DNA from: Oscillospiraceae bacterium
GTDB lineage: Bacteria > Bacillota > Clostridia > Oscillospirales > Ruminococcaceae
Assembly: GCA_009777835.1 (NCBI GenBank)
Contig: WRKZ01000009.1
Span: 1 to 40,712 of the forward strand
Length of the DNA: 40,712 nucleotides
Reading direction: 5' to 3'
Shown in pieces: positions 24,841 to 33,926 of the stretch. The stretch's first letter is position 1. Each line of letters starts with the position of its first letter. The position numbers and the translations under genes are program-made. The notes beneath the pieces are model-generated. The model saw only the letters and a list, made by a program, of their open reading frames with translations, was not told the DNA's origin and did not search any database.

Positions 24841-24869
24841 ATTATACCACAACTTAAAAAGAAATTCAA
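24841..24869 (-). promoter_or_regulatory. Sigma-A promoter of the def-fmt-...-rsgA cluster
   Basis: Minus strand TTGAAT (24869-24864), 17 bases, TATAAT (24846-24841). The predicted start is near 24834, about 53 bases before the def ATG. Confidence 0.8.
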
Positions 24870-24940
24870 GAATTATTTTGTCCGTATAATAATATAATGT
24901 TCTTGTCAAGATTATGCGAATGTAAGCGGAGGTTACTCTC

Positions 24941-25348
24941 ATGGGCAGAAGGTCAAAGCCGCCGGTACAACGGCGATTCAGGGTATACATAGCTTCGGTG
25001 GCGGCAGGCGCGATTTCGTCGGTGACGGCGTTGGTGCTTTTCGCGCTGTTGTCGTTCTTGCTGAAACTTCCGGTCGGGTACAGCGGATTCTTCTCGCTGC
25101 TCGCTTTCGGAATAGGCTGTCTCGTAGCGGGCTTCTCGGCGGGAATGTTGAAACGTCAAGGCGGTCTCGCCTCGGGAATTGCGGCGGCGTTGCTGTTTAC
25201 GCTTCCGGTCGCGCTGATTGGTTTCGTTTTAGGGGGATTGTCAATCACCGCCGGCGAATTAAACCTAACCGGAAAAATCATAGTCGCGGTTCTCGGCGGT
25301 GCAGTCGGCGGCGTTCTGGGGGTGAACAAAAACGGCGGCTTCAAGTAA
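24941..25348 (+). CDS. TIGR04086-family membrane protein (YrzE-like)
   Basis: 135 residues. After a basic N-terminus (MGRRSKPPVQRRFR) there are four membrane helices separated by very short loops, rich in Gly and Ala (GFSAGMLKRQGGLASGIAAAL; VLGGAVGGVLGV). Size, helix count and Gly pattern match the TIGR04086/YrzE family, whose function is unknown. GCGGAGG lies upstream of the ATG at good spacing. It is a single gene, divergent from def. Confidence 0.75.
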   Translation: MGRRSKPPVQRRFRVYIASVAAGAISSVTALVLFALLSFLLKLPVGYSGFFSLLAFGIGCLVAGFSAGMLKRQGGLASGIAAALLFTLPVALIGFVLGGLSITAGELNLTGKIIVAVLGGAVGGVLGVNKNGGFK

Positions 25349-25373
25349 GTCTGATGATTTTTCAAAATTTCCC

Positions 25374-25403
25374 TTGACGTACTCTTACTAAATGTTGTAT
25401 ACT
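25374..25403 (+). promoter_or_regulatory. Sigma-A promoter of pflBA at the edge of the repeat array
   Basis: TTGACG (25374-25379), 18 bases, TATACT (25398-25403). The -10 box coincides with the left terminal sequence of the family A array, so the three repeat units are transcribed as a leader of roughly 200 bases before pflB. Confidence 0.7.
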
Positions 25404-25603
25404 GGTAAGGACGAGCTTTGCTCGCCCTGCGGAAGAAATTCAGCGTGAATTTCCGGAGTTAAAAGAATACCAAAGGACGAGCTTTGCTCGTCCTGCGGAG
25501 GAAATTCAGCATGAATTTCGGAGTTAAAAGAATACCAAAGGGCGAGCTTTGCTCGTCCTGCGGAGGAAATTCAGCATGAATTTCCGGAGTTAAAAGAGTA
25601 TAC
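25397..25603 (+). repeat. Family A repeat, three tandem units in the pflB leader
   Basis: ACGAGCTTTGCTCG recurs at 25411, 25477 and, as GCGAGC, at 25542 (periods 66 and 65). Each unit ends in GGAGTTAAAAGA. The array is bounded by GTATACT at 25397 and AGTATAC ending at 25603, in inverted orientation. The right boundary overlaps the sequence just before the pflB ribosome site (GAGGTGG). Confidence 0.9.
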
Positions 25604-25615
25604 GAGGTGGTTTCT

Positions 25616-27844
25616 ATGAGGTCAGAGTGGGAAGGGTTTATCGACGGCAGATGGAGCGGTGAGGTTGATGTACGCGGTTTTATTCAACGAAACTATGCCC
25701 CTTATGAAGGTGACGAGGGGTTTTTGAGCGATGTTTCCGAGAAAACCAAAGCATTATGGGAGAAAGTCCTGATTTTAATGCGGGAAGAAAACGAAAAAGT
25801 CGTACTGGATGCCGAAGACAAAATCCCGTCCGGTATTACTTCACACGCGCCGGGATATGTAGCGCAAGAACTGGAAGAAATCGTGGGGCTTCAGACGGAC
25901 AAGCCTTTCAAACGCGGAATCATGCCCAACGGCGGACTCCGTGTCGTAAAGCGGGCATTGGAATCCTATGGGTTTGAACTCGACAAAAAAACAGAAAAGA
26001 TTTTCGCCGAATACAGGAAGACCCACAACGACGGCGTGTTCGATGCTTACACCGAAGAAGTCCTCAAGGCGCGGCGTTCGGGGATTATCACCGGTCTGCC
26101 CGATGCTTACGGTAGAGGGAGAATCATCGGTGACTATCGGCGGGTTGCCCTTTACGGAACAGATTTGCTGATTGCCTTCCGCAAGCAAGACTTGAAAACA
26201 CTGGAAGTCCCGGATATGCTGTCGGACGTAATCCGTGACCGTGAAGAACTTTCCGAGGGAATCCGCGCATTAAAAGAACTTGCCGCTATGGCGGCGACTT
26301 ACGGGTTTGACGTTTCGCGACCTGCCGCCAACGCAAAAGAAGCGATTCAGTGGACTTATTTCGGCTACCTCGCCGCCGCAAAAGAACAAGATGGTGCCGC
26401 CATGTCACTGGGGAGGGTCACGACCTTCCTCGACATCTATATTGAGAGGGATTTGGAGCGAGGAATAATCACCGAATCGCAAGCGCAGGAATACATGGAC
26501 CATTTCTGCATGAAACTGCGCATGATTCGCTTTTTGCGTACGCCCGATTATAATGAGCTGTTCTCGGGAGACCCGACCTGGGTTACAGAATCAATCGGGG
26601 GGATGGGAACAGACGGTCGCACGCTCGTAACCAAGAACAGTTTCCGTATGCTTCACACGCTTCGGACGTTGGGGCCCGCCCCCGAGCCGAACATGACGGT
26701 ACTGTGGTCGGTGAACCTGCCGATAAACTTCAAGCATTTCTGTACCGCGACTTCGATTGAGACCAGCAGTATTCAATACGAGAACGATGACCTTATGCGT
26801 CGCTACTGGGGTGACGATTATTCGATTGCCTGCTGCGTCTCGGCAATGAAGACCGGTAAACAAATGCAGTTCTTCGGTGCGCGGGCAAACCTCGCTAAAG
26901 CGTTGCTTTATGCAATTAACGGCGGGCGGGACGAAATCAGCGGAGAGCAAATCGCGCCGGAGTTCGCGCCGATTTCTTCCGAATACCTCAACTATGATGA
27001 AGTCATGCGAAAGTTTGAACAGATTCTTGAGTGGCTGTCGAGATTATATGTCAATGCCCTGAACATCATTCATTATATGCACGATAAATATTGTTTCGAG
27101 CGATTGCAAATGGCATTGCACGACAAAGAAATCGTCCGAACCCTCGCCTGCGGAATCGCCGGATTGTCGGTGGTCGCCGATTCGCTTTCGGCTATTAAGC
27201 ACAGTCGTGTGAAAATCATACGCAACGAACAAGGTCTGGCAGTGGACTATCAAGTCGAGGGTGAATACCCGTGTTTCGGCAATCACGATGACTCGGTTGA
27301 CGAAATCGCACGGGATGTGCAGAAGACTTTCATGCAGAAACTCGAAAAGCATAAGACCTATCGTAACGCAATCGCGACCCTTTCGGTGCTGACCATTACC
27401 TCCAACGTAGTCTACGGGAAGAAAACGGGTTCAACCCCCGACGGAAGAAAAGCGGGTGAGGCGTTCGCCCCTGGCGCGAACCCCATGCACGGCCGCGACA
27501 AGAAAGGCGCGCTCGCTTCCTTGTGTTCTGTTGCGAAACTGCCTTACGAATATGCTAAAGACGGAATTTCCTACACTTTCTCGATTATTCCCAAGGCATT
27601 GGGAAAAGACAAGGAAGAGCGAATCAAGAACCTGGCTTTCATCATAGATGCGTACTTCTATGATAACGGTCATCACATTAACGTGAACGTCTTCGACAGG
27701 GAAACGCTGATGGATGCCATGGAACATCCCGAATTATACCCGCAATTAACAATCCGTGTTTCGGGCTATGCGGTGAACTTCGTGAAACTCACAAAAGAAC
27801 AGCAACTGGATGTGTTGAATAGGACGTTCCATGAAAAGTTTTGA
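25616..27844 (+). CDS. pflB: Formate C-acetyltransferase (pyruvate formate-lyase)
   Basis: 742 residues from the ATG at 25616. An in-frame GTG at 25607 is inside the Shine-Dalgarno (GAGGTGG) and is rejected. The adjacent catalytic cysteines are in [13 protein letters not shown], and the glycyl-radical site is RVSGYAVNF (Gly717). It converts pyruvate plus CoA to acetyl-CoA and formate, an oxygen-sensitive step of anaerobic fermentation. Tandem family A repeats lie in its leader. The last 14 bases overlap pflA, its activator. Confidence 0.97.
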   Translation: MRSEWEGFIDGRWSGEVDVRGFIQRNYAPYEGDEGFLSDVSEKTKALWEKVLILMREENEKVVLDAEDKIPSGITSHAPGYVAQELEEIVGLQTDKPFKRGIMPNGGLRVVKRALESYGFELDKKTEKIFAEYRKTHNDGVFDAYTEEVLKARRSGIITGLPDAYGRGRIIGDYRRVALYGTDLLIAFRKQDLKTLEVPDMLSDVIRDREELSEGIRALKELAAMAATYGFDVSRPAANAKEAIQWTYFGYLAAAKEQDGAAMSLGRVTTFLDIYIERDLERGIITESQAQEYMDHFCMKLRMIRFLRTPDYNELFSGDPTWVTESIGGMGTDGRTLVTKNSFRMLHTLRTLGPAPEPNMTVLWSVNLPINFKHFCTATSIETSSIQYENDDLMRRYWGDDYSIACCVSAMKTGKQMQFFGARANLAKALLYAINGGRDEISGEQIAPEFAPISSEYLNYDEVMRKFEQILEWLSRLYVNALNIIHYMHDKYCFERLQMALHDKEIVRTLACGIAGLSVVADSLSAIKHSRVKIIRNEQGLAVDYQVEGEYPCFGNHDDSVDEIARDVQKTFMQKLEKHKTYRNAIATLSVLTITSNVVYGKKTGSTPDGRKAGEAFAPGANPMHGRDKKGALASLCSVAKLPYEYAKDGISYTFSIIPKALGKDKEERIKNLAFIIDAYFYDNGHHINVNVFDRETLMDAMEHPELYPQLTIRVSGYAVNFVKLTKEQQLDVLNRTFHEKF

Positions 27845-28589
27845 TACAAACAATGCGGAGAAAAATGGTATAATCCACTCAATCGAGACCTGCGGAACGG
27901 TTGACGGGCCGGGGCTTCGCTATGTTGCTTTTTTTCAAGGATGTCCGTTGCGCTGTAAGTACTGCCATAATCCCGACACCTGGGACTTCAAAGGCGGAAC
28001 CCCCATGTCTGTATCGGAATTGGCGGAAGATGTCTTGAAATACAGTTCCTATATAAACTTCAGCGGCGGCGGATTCACCGCATCCGGCGGAGAACCGCTG
28101 TTGCAAGCCGAATTTATATCCCGGTTATTCAAAACGCTGAAGTCAAAAGGGATTCATACGGCAATCGATACAAGCGGGGCGCGATTCCCGGGCGAAAAAG
28201 ACGTGGAATCCCTGTTACAGTCTACCGATTTGGTTTTGCTGGACATTAAATCAATCACCCCCAAAAAGTATCGTGAAGTAACCGGGCTGGATATCCGTGC
28301 GACCTTGGCGTTCGCCGAAGATTTGAGCGCGAAGGGGATTCCCGCATGGATTCGCTATGTAATCGTACCGGAGCTTACCGACAGCGAAGAAGAGGCGAAA
28401 TCCCTCTGCAAATATCTGTGCGGACTGAACAACATCAAAAAAGTAGAATTACTGCCGTTCCACAAAATGGGCGAACACAAGTGGGAAGCGTTAAATCGCG
28501 CATATACACTGAAAGAAACCCCGCCCCCTTCACCCGACACAATGGAAAAGCTTCACGGCATTTTTGCACAATATCGGCTGCCTGTCTGA
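27831..28589 (+). CDS. pflA: Pyruvate formate-lyase activating enzyme
   Basis: 252 residues. The radical-SAM cluster motif is CPLRCKYC (Cys38, 42, 45), preceded by [14 protein letters not shown], typical of Pfl[12 protein letters not shown] and [15 protein letters not shown] follow. It installs the glycyl radical on PflB using SAM and a 4Fe-4S cluster. The overlap with pflB (14 bases) implies coupled translation. A family A array follows the stop. Confidence 0.97.
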   Translation: MKSFDTNNAEKNGIIHSIETCGTVDGPGLRYVAFFQGCPLRCKYCHNPDTWDFKGGTPMSVSELAEDVLKYSSYINFSGGGFTASGGEPLLQAEFISRLFKTLKSKGIHTAIDTSGARFPGEKDVESLLQSTDLVLLDIKSITPKKYREVTGLDIRATLAFAEDLSAKGIPAWIRYVIVPELTDSEEEAKSLCKYLCGLNNIKKVELLPFHKMGEHKWEALNRAYTLKETPPPSPDTMEKLHGIFAQYRLPV

Positions 28590-28611
28590 TTCTAAATCAA
28601 CCGCTTTCACA

Positions 28612-28822
28612 TATACTGTTATAACTGCCAAAGGGCGGGCTTTACCTGCCCTGCGGAGAAAATTCGGTACGAATTTTCGGAGTTAAACTGCCAAAGGGCG
28701 GGCTTTGCCTGCCCTGCGGAGAAAATTCGGTACGAATTTTCGGAGTTAAACTGCCAAAGGGCGGGCTTTGCCTGCCCTGCGGAGAAAATTCGGTACGAAT
28801 TTTCGGAGTTAAAAAAGTATAT
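28612..28822 (+). repeat. Family A repeat, three tandem 63-bp units between pflA and asnB
   Basis: AACTGCCAAAGGGCGGGCTT begins at 28623, 28686 and 28749, an exact 63-bp period; units 2 and 3 are virtually identical. TATACTGTTATAACTGCC at the left edge and the complement of AGTTAAAAAAGTATA at the right form imperfect inverted termini. It is not a CRISPR: there are no unique spacers. Confidence 0.93.
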
Positions 28823-28846
28823 TACATAGAAAGAGGTTGATTTGTT

Positions 28847-30673
28847 ATGTGTGCAATAGCAGGATTTTGCAGTTATAAGGTTGATTTCAAGGACAATGCC
28901 GACCGCTGGAATTCCGTCTTGAGGGAAATGCGTGAGACGGTGTTTCGGCGCGGACCGGATGGTTCGGGTGAGTTTCTTCAAAGCCATATAGGGCTTTCCC
29001 ATGCCCGCCTCGCAATCCGCGACATCGCCGGGGGAATCCAACCCATGACAAGGGGGAACTGTACAATCGTCTACAACGGGGAAATCTATAATGCCAACGA
29101 ACTGAGACAAGGGTTAGAATCTCATGGGTTCCGCTTCGAAACATCGGGCGATACAGAGGTGATTTTAAACGGATTCATTCATTACGGTGCAGATTTCGTC
29201 AAACGTCTGAACGGGATTTTTGCCTTCGTGATTTGGAACGGTGAGGAAGTCACCCTCTTCCGTGACCGATTAGGGGTGAAGCCGCTTTTCTACACCATCA
29301 AAGACGGTATACTCGTGTTCGGCTCGGAACTGAAGGCGTTATTCGCTCACCCGGAAATAACACCGAGAATCACGATAAACGCCTTTCGTGAGATTTTCGG
29401 GGTCGGGCCGGCACGTACCCCCGGTTGCGGAGTGTTTGACGGTGTTCACGAGTTACTCCCCGGGCATTATGCTGTTTTCACGAGGGGGGACGGATTAAAA
29501 ACGGTAAGATACTGGAATCTTGAAAGCCGTCCTTACGAATCCGACTGTGAAGAAACCACCGAAGAAGTCCGTCTGCTCTTAACCGATGCGATTGAACGTC
29601 AGTTAGAGTCCGATGTTCCGGTCTGCAGTCTCCTGTCCGGGGGGGTGGATTCCGGTATTGTGACCGCAGTGGCATCGAAATTCCTCGAAAGAAACGGAAA
29701 AGTCCTCAACACCTTCTCATTTGACTTCACGGGGAACGACCTGCATTTCACCTCGAACGAGTTTCAGCCTGAACGTGACCGACCCTACGTTGAAAAAATG
29801 CTCGCGCGGTATAACCTCAACCATACCTATCTGGAATGTGCCGAGAAAGACCTGTTCGAGTTGCTGTTTACCTCAACCGACGCGAAAGACCTGCCGGGAA
29901 TGGCAGATATCGATGCTTCACTCTTGTATTTCTGCAAGGAAGTGAGCAAGCACAACAAGGTCACGCTTACCGGGGAATGTGCCGATGAAATATTCGGCGG
30001 GTATCCGTGGTTCTACCGCGAAGAACTGCTCCATGCCGAGACTTTCCCGTGGTCGCGGGACTTAGACACCCGAAAAATGCTGTTATCACCGGACTTTGTG
30101 AAGGAACTGAATCTCGACGAATACGTCAGCGAACGTTACGAGAACTCGCTGAACCAAGTCCCGCGATTACCGGGGGAATCGGGATTGGATGCCCGCCGCA
30201 GAGAAATCACCTACCTGAACATACAGTGGTTTATGCAAACCCTGTTGATTCGCATGGACAGGGCGAGTATGTACTGCGGATTAGAAGCACGCGTACCCTT
30301 CGCCGACCATAGGGTGGTGGAATTACTCTGGAATGTTCCGTGGGCGCAAAAGTATAAAAACGGGACTGTTAAGGGATTATTGCGGGATGCGTTCCGTGAA
30401 ATGCTTCCGCGGGAAATCATGGAAAGAAAGAAAAGCCCTTATCCCAAAACCTACAATCCCGATTACACGAAACTCTTGAGCCGTCGCCTGCTCGAAATAA
30501 CCGGGGATTCTTCATCTCCGCTTCTCCCGCTGATAGACGTTGACAAGACCCGCGCGTTCGCACAGTCACCGCAGGAATACGGAAAACCCTGGTTCGGGCA
30601 GTTGATGGCAGGCCCGCAACTCATGGCGTATCTAATCCAGGTCGATTATTGGCTGAGGAAATTCAAGCATTGA
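28847..30673 (+). CDS. asnB: Asparagine synthase (glutamine-hydrolysing)
   Basis: 608 residues. The Ntn-type glutaminase domain begins with the catalytic Cys2 (MCAIAGF) and contains RRGPDGSGEF, LSHARLAI and YNGEIYNA. The synthetase domain has the PP loop LLSGGVDSGIV and TGECADEIFGGYPWFY. LEARVPFADHRVVELLWNVP is characteristic. It makes asparagine from aspartate with ATP and glutamine. AGAAAGAGG precedes the ATG. A terminator follows 20 bases after the stop. No T-box is seen upstream, only the repeat array. Confidence 0.97.
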   Translation: MCAIAGFCSYKVDFKDNADRWNSVLREMRETVFRRGPDGSGEFLQSHIGLSHARLAIRDIAGGIQPMTRGNCTIVYNGEIYNANELRQGLESHGFRFETSGDTEVILNGFIHYGADFVKRLNGIFAFVIWNGEEVTLFRDRLGVKPLFYTIKDGILVFGSELKALFAHPEITPRITINAFREIFGVGPARTPGCGVFDGVHELLPGHYAVFTRGDGLKTVRYWNLESRPYESDCEETTEEVRLLLTDAIERQLESDVPVCSLLSGGVDSGIVTAVASKFLERNGKVLNTFSFDFTGNDLHFTSNEFQPERDRPYVEKMLARYNLNHTYLECAEKDLFELLFTSTDAKDLPGMADIDASLLYFCKEVSKHNKVTLTGECADEIFGGYPWFYREELLHAETFPWSRDLDTRKMLLSPDFVKELNLDEYVSERYENSLNQVPRLPGESGLDARRREITYLNIQWFMQTLLIRMDRASMYCGLEARVPFADHRVVELLWNVPWAQKYKNGTVKGLLRDAFREMLPREIMERKKSPYPKTYNPDYTKLLSRRLLEITGDSSSPLLPLIDVDKTRAFAQSPQEYGKPWFGQLMAGPQLMAYLIQVDYWLRKFKH

Positions 30674-30693
30674 AGCGCGACTTATATAACAAT

Positions 30694-30723
30694 AAAAAAA
30701 TCCCCTTTTGCGGGGATTTTTTT
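30694..30723 (+). terminator. Rho-independent terminator after asnB
   Basis: AAAAAAATCCCC, loop TTTTGC, GGGGATTTTTTT: a short G/C core flanked by A and T tracts. It may work in both directions. Confidence 0.88.
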
Positions 30724-30784
30724 GGAATTTTTCGGTTGCCCTCAACATAGAATTAATCAAGACTGACAAGGAGGAGGTTAATTA

Positions 30785-31012
30785 ATGATTCAGCTTAATC
30801 AGTTACAGGACGAGCTTATTCAAATCACCGAACTGCTGCAAAAACAAGAACAACTCTTCGACCTTGTTGAAGACGACGATTTAATCGAAGCAATCATCTA
30901 CGAACAAAAAGCACTGTACTCACGGTTCAGTTACTTAATCAAGAAAGCGCGGGAAGAATCTCTTAACATGAGCTTTATCGACAGGAAATACCTTGAACGT
31001 ACGGAGGTCTGA
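30785..31012 (+). CDS. DUF2508 family protein (YaaL-like)
   Basis: 75 residues, all helical and acidic. The pattern FDLVEDDDLIEAIIYEQKAL followed by RFSYLIKKARE matches the DUF2508/YaaL family (F..V.D..LI...IYE.KA...R.SYL). Function unknown. GGAGGAGG lies 7 bases before the ATG. It precedes a BofA-like gene by 2 bases, reproducing the yaaL-bofA pair of Bacillus, where recR lies upstream; recR is absent here. The family call is from motif memory. Confidence 0.7.
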   Translation: MIQLNQLQDELIQITELLQKQEQLFDLVEDDDLIEAIIYEQKALYSRFSYLIKKAREESLNMSFIDRKYLERTEV

Positions 31013-31014
31013 AA

Positions 31015-31251
31015 GTGACGTTAATAGCTGTTGCCGTTATCGCGGTAATTTTATTCGCATTGTTTTTGAAAATCCATTCAAGGCACAAAGAACCGTCTAA
31101 AGCGGCGTTAGCCAATATGTTCCTCGGTGTATTGAGCCTAATCTTCGTCGCACCGTTAGTGTCGGCTTCGGTAAACTTCTGTACCGTATTCACCTCGTTG
31201 ACTTTAGGTCTCCCCGGCACTACACTCGTCGCGATTATGAGCCTGATTTAA
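31015..31251 (+). CDS. BofA-like small membrane protein (pro-sigma-K processing inhibitor family)
   Basis: 78 residues with a GTG start at 31015 and GGAGG 8 bases upstream. Two hydrophobic helices frame a short basic loop. The C-terminal segment VNFCTVFTSLTLGLPGTTLVAIMSLI has the BofA layout (Asn, then T..S..LGIPG and a hydrophobic end). In Bacillus, BofA inhibits the SpoIVFB protease in the spore outer membrane until engulfment is complete. The yaaL-like neighbour supports the call. Identity is modest, so this is a family-level inference. It overlaps the convergent dnaI-like gene by 4 bases. Confidence 0.6.
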   Translation: MTLIAVAVIAVILFALFLKIHSRHKEPSKAALANMFLGVLSLIFVAPLVSASVNFCTVFTSLTLGLPGTTLVAIMSLI

Positions 31252-32246
31252 GGGCTACTCCCGAAACGTTTTATTTGCCGAATATCATTTCCGTAGAATT
31301 TCAGGATTTTCATGCTGACAAAGCGTGAAACCAACCTCTCACCGTACCGCTCCTTCAGTTCTTCCATAGAAAGGTTGGTGCTTATCACGGTGGGATTGCC
31401 GTAATTCATGCGGGAATTGATTAGGTTGTAGAAGACCGACGCATAGAACGAACTCGTGAATTCGGTACCTATATCGTCAAGAACCAACAACTCGGCAGAC
31501 TGGAGAGAATCCATCGTGTTGCCTTTCTCCCTGCCGAAATGCTCATCTTCCACCTTACGGAAAAAATCCAACGCAGAACCGTATATCGCATTGTAGCCTT
31601 GTTCGAGGACTTTGCCGGCAATCGCCAACGAAAGATGGGTCTTGCCGAGACCGGTTCTCCCGGTTAAGAGCAATCCGAATCCGGGCAGATGAAAATTCTC
31701 GGCGTAATTCTTGCAGTAGTCGAAGTTATGCCGCATGACCTCTCGTGCCGGAAGGGATTCACCTTCATTCAGCTTATAGATTTCGGGATACAATTCAACC
31801 TCAAAGGTCTCGAACCCGGTAAGTACCAACGGCGACGTTGAGTTAATCCCTTTAGCCGCAAGCCGCCGAACCGCATTCCTGTAGCACTCACAACGGGAAC
31901 TGTCCGCAATCCCGGTGTCACGGCAGATTTCACAGGTGTAGATGGATTCGAGATAATTAGGGGGATAGCCCGCACTCATCAAAAGCTCCTTGATTCGTGC
32001 GGATGCGGCAACATTCTCGGCTTGAATCATGTCAATCCGCTCTTTTTGCACGTCGCTGTTCTTCCGCTCAAGAATCAATTGCGCAAGTTTCGCCCCGGTC
32101 GAAGCCATGATTTCGCGGAGTTGTTTATATTCCGCGAACCGCTGTGAGATTTCCAGACGGCGAAGCTCAAGCTGTTTTGCGTTAGCCTGTCTCCTTTGTT
32201 TGATTTCATCTTCTGCCTGAACATAGTATTTCACATCGAAAGCCAC
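31248..32246 (-). CDS. DnaC/DnaI-like helicase-loader ATPase
   Basis: 332 residues. The N-terminal coiled coil (about 15-95, rich in Glu and Arg) leads to a Cys4 zinc motif (CEICRDTGIADSSRCEC). The AAA+ core has Walker A GRTGLGKTHLSLA, Walker B LLVLDDIGTE, sensor STNL and the arginine finger SRF. It is expected to load the replicative helicase at origins, together with the DnaD-type protein encoded just upstream. The start is a GTG with AAGGGG upstream. IstB transposition ATPases are related, but no transposase is nearby. Confidence 0.88.
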   Translation of the reverse strand: MAFDVKYYVQAEDEIKQRRQANAKQLELRRLEISQRFAEYKQLREIMASTGAKLAQLILERKNSDVQKERIDMIQAENVAASARIKELLMSAGYPPNYLESIYTCEICRDTGIADSSRCECYRNAVRRLAAKGINSTSPLVLTGFETFEVELYPEIYKLNEGESLPAREVMRHNFDYCKNYAENFHLPGFGLLLTGRTGLGKTHLSLAIAGKVLEQGYNAIYGSALDFFRKVEDEHFGREKGNTMDSLQSAELLVLDDIGTEFTSSFYASVFYNLINSRMNYGNPTVISTNLSMEELKERYGERLVSRFVSMKILKFYGNDIRQIKRFGSSP

Positions 32247-32264
32247 TGCTTAACCACCCCTTTC

Positions 32265-33227
32265 TTACTTAATTCCGTATTCTTCCATGATTTGCCTGTC
32301 CAGTGCGTCCAAATCGAATGAAGTAACCGCTTCGGCTTTTTTGAGCGGTTTATACTTCGTCTTTTTTGAATCCACACCGTTAATATTCCAATCGCTGAGG
32401 ACTTTGTCCATATAAGTGTACTGCAACTTGCCGGTTTTCTCAAGTGCGACTTGATAGGCTTTATAGACCACTTCCACCGGGAACTTGAACTCAAACAGCC
32501 ATTTCTCGACGAGTTTTCGACGTGCATCGGGAATCGCCTTGACTTCAAACAATTCAAGCAACTCCCTCTCGGCAGAATCGTATTTTTTCAAGTAGCGGAT
32601 TCTCTCATCGGCTTTCTCGATTGAATCCACACCATCTTCCAGCCAAATCCTCGCTATTTTCTTTATGTAAGCCGGCGCACTCTTCTCGATTGAAAAACAG
32701 TACTCCATAAGCATAAGCAGAACCTCCGGCTTCATTCCGTGTTCTTCTATGATGACCACTAACATCTTCTGCTCATAATGATGCAAAACCCTGCCGTACA
32801 GTTGTTCACAGCGTTGGAACAGATACTCAACTAATGCGTTCTCTTTGAGCGTTTTAGCGATTTCCGTCGGCGTGAACTCATGCTCCCGCTCAATCAGCAC
32901 GAGTTTTTCGTTCTGATTCGGCGATTTTTTTATTTCTTTTGATTTTTCGTTTATTTCTTTGTTTATTTCCTCGTTTAAAGCGACAGACGGATTCTCCCCG
33001 AATAATCCTCGTTGCCCCCAGAATTCAAACCCGGAAATGACATTATCGGGTGCGACCCCTGTAGCGCGGGAAATCTCCCCCGTTGACAGGGATTCCCCCG
33101 AATGTCGCAGACAGTACAGCAGGATTTTCAACTGTTCGCCGGTTGCGATTTTTATATGTTCATCTATAATCGAATCAGGAACAGCGAAGACCCCCGCGAA
33201 AATTCCTACATTAATATTGTAATCCAT
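32265..33227 (-). CDS. DnaD-domain primosome protein
   Basis: 320 residues. The N-terminal winged helix (residues about 1-90: LKILLYCLRHSGESLSTGEISRATG...) precedes a charged linker, then two DnaB/DnaD C-terminal-type helical domains (about 125-195 and 215-300). The last ends in the family signature YMDKVLSDWNINGV. It remodels DNA and recruits the helicase loader. It is 18 bases upstream of the loader gene, as in other Clostridia. GAGGGATTC precedes the ATG. Confidence 0.88.
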   Translation of the reverse strand: MDYNINVGIFAGVFAVPDSIIDEHIKIATGEQLKILLYCLRHSGESLSTGEISRATGVAPDNVISGFEFWGQRGLFGENPSVALNEEINKEINEKSKEIKKSPNQNEKLVLIEREHEFTPTEIAKTLKENALVEYLFQRCEQLYGRVLHHYEQKMLVVIIEEHGMKPEVLLMLMEYCFSIEKSAPAYIKKIARIWLEDGVDSIEKADERIRYLKKYDSAERELLELFEVKAIPDARRKLVEKWLFEFKFPVEVVYKAYQVALEKTGKLQYTYMDKVLSDWNINGVDSKKTKYKPLKKAEAVTSFDLDALDRQIMEEYGIK

Positions 33228-33284
33228 GAATCCCTCGTTTTACAGCAGCGTTTTTGAGCGTTTTTAAGAAAGTGAAGTCCTTTA

Positions 33285-33319
33285 AAATGCCCTCACGGAA
33301 CTAATCCGTAAGGGCATTT
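33285..33319 (-). terminator. Terminator upstream of dnaD
   Basis: AAATGCCCT-ACGGA (33285-33299) pairs with TCCGT-AGGGCATTT (33305-33319) with one mismatch. On the minus strand the stem ends in ATTTT. It would stop the leftward transcript starting near 33920 before dnaD. The T tract is short. Confidence 0.6.
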
Positions 33320-33920
33320 ATAAACGAATATACTTTATTAGAATAACCTTCCTTCATGTATAATCAACGCAAGCTGTCGCGCTTGCGATTCAGCGGTATC
33401 CGATGATTTGCTAATCACTCGAATACACTAGTGCTGTGCGTTTATACATATTCAGAATACAATTCATAATGAACAGAGCATTTTAATCGGTAAAAGTACC
33501 GCACTTGTATCCGTTCAAGCCTCTCAAGAAACCCAACTCCGTCTCCCATCTGCTTGAAAACGCCATACCACATTTACCCGGTCCATCGGCTGAACGTATT
33601 CCAAATACGTATAACCGACACAGTTTGATTGAGTCCTTCGTCCATTGGAATCGCCGCCTTTCCGGTTTGTATTTACCGAAAGCAGAATCGGTCTGCTTAA
33701 TCGGCATTTTTCGGATTCTCGCGTATTATTTTCAGAGTTTCTTCTTAACAAGTTTTTTTCGCAACTCGTTTTTTGTAACTCTCTTTTCGCACCCGCCTAC
33801 CATGCTGAAAACAGTATTGGTTTTCCTTCCACTGATTACCATCAGTCGGAATCCCGGTCTGATTGCAAAAACGTTCGGCAGAGTTTACTGAATCCGATTT
33901 TCCTACGGTTTTTCTTCCGT
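33320..33920 (-). ncRNA. Candidate large structured RNA, roughly 600 nt
   Basis: The segment lies between a near-consensus leftward promoter (33927-33955) and a hairpin terminator. Only short, mutually overlapping frames occur (63-128 codons), none with a recognisable family or ribosome site. Inverted repeats are frequent: ACGTATT-CCA-AATACGT (33594-33610) within an outer CCGA/TCGG pair; GGTAAA...TTTACC (33489-33578) enclosing TTCAAGC...GCTTGAA (33514-33558); AAGT-ACCGC-ACTT; CGCAAGC-TGTCGC-GCTTGCG (33368-33387). I find none of the RNase P, tmRNA or SRP RNA signatures. A degraded gene is the alternative. Confidence 0.4.
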
Positions 33921-33926
33921 GATTAC

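Noticed and set aside
28612-28822. Possible CRISPR array
   Set aside because: The 63-bp units are repeated end to end with no unique spacers, and no cas genes are present.
28590-28846. T-box leader for asnB
   Set aside because: The leader is filled by family A repeats and has no T-box consensus.
31248-32246. IstB-type transposition ATPase
   Set aside because: The adjacent dnaD gene, the N-terminal zinc motif and the lack of a transposase favour a replication helicase loader.
33505-33891. 128-codon plus-strand frame in the dnaD-DUF1292 gap
   Set aside because: It has no ribosome site or family, contains low-complexity Phe/Ser runs, and overlaps inverted repeats and a leftward promoter. An RNA reading fits better, though a decayed gene is not excluded.
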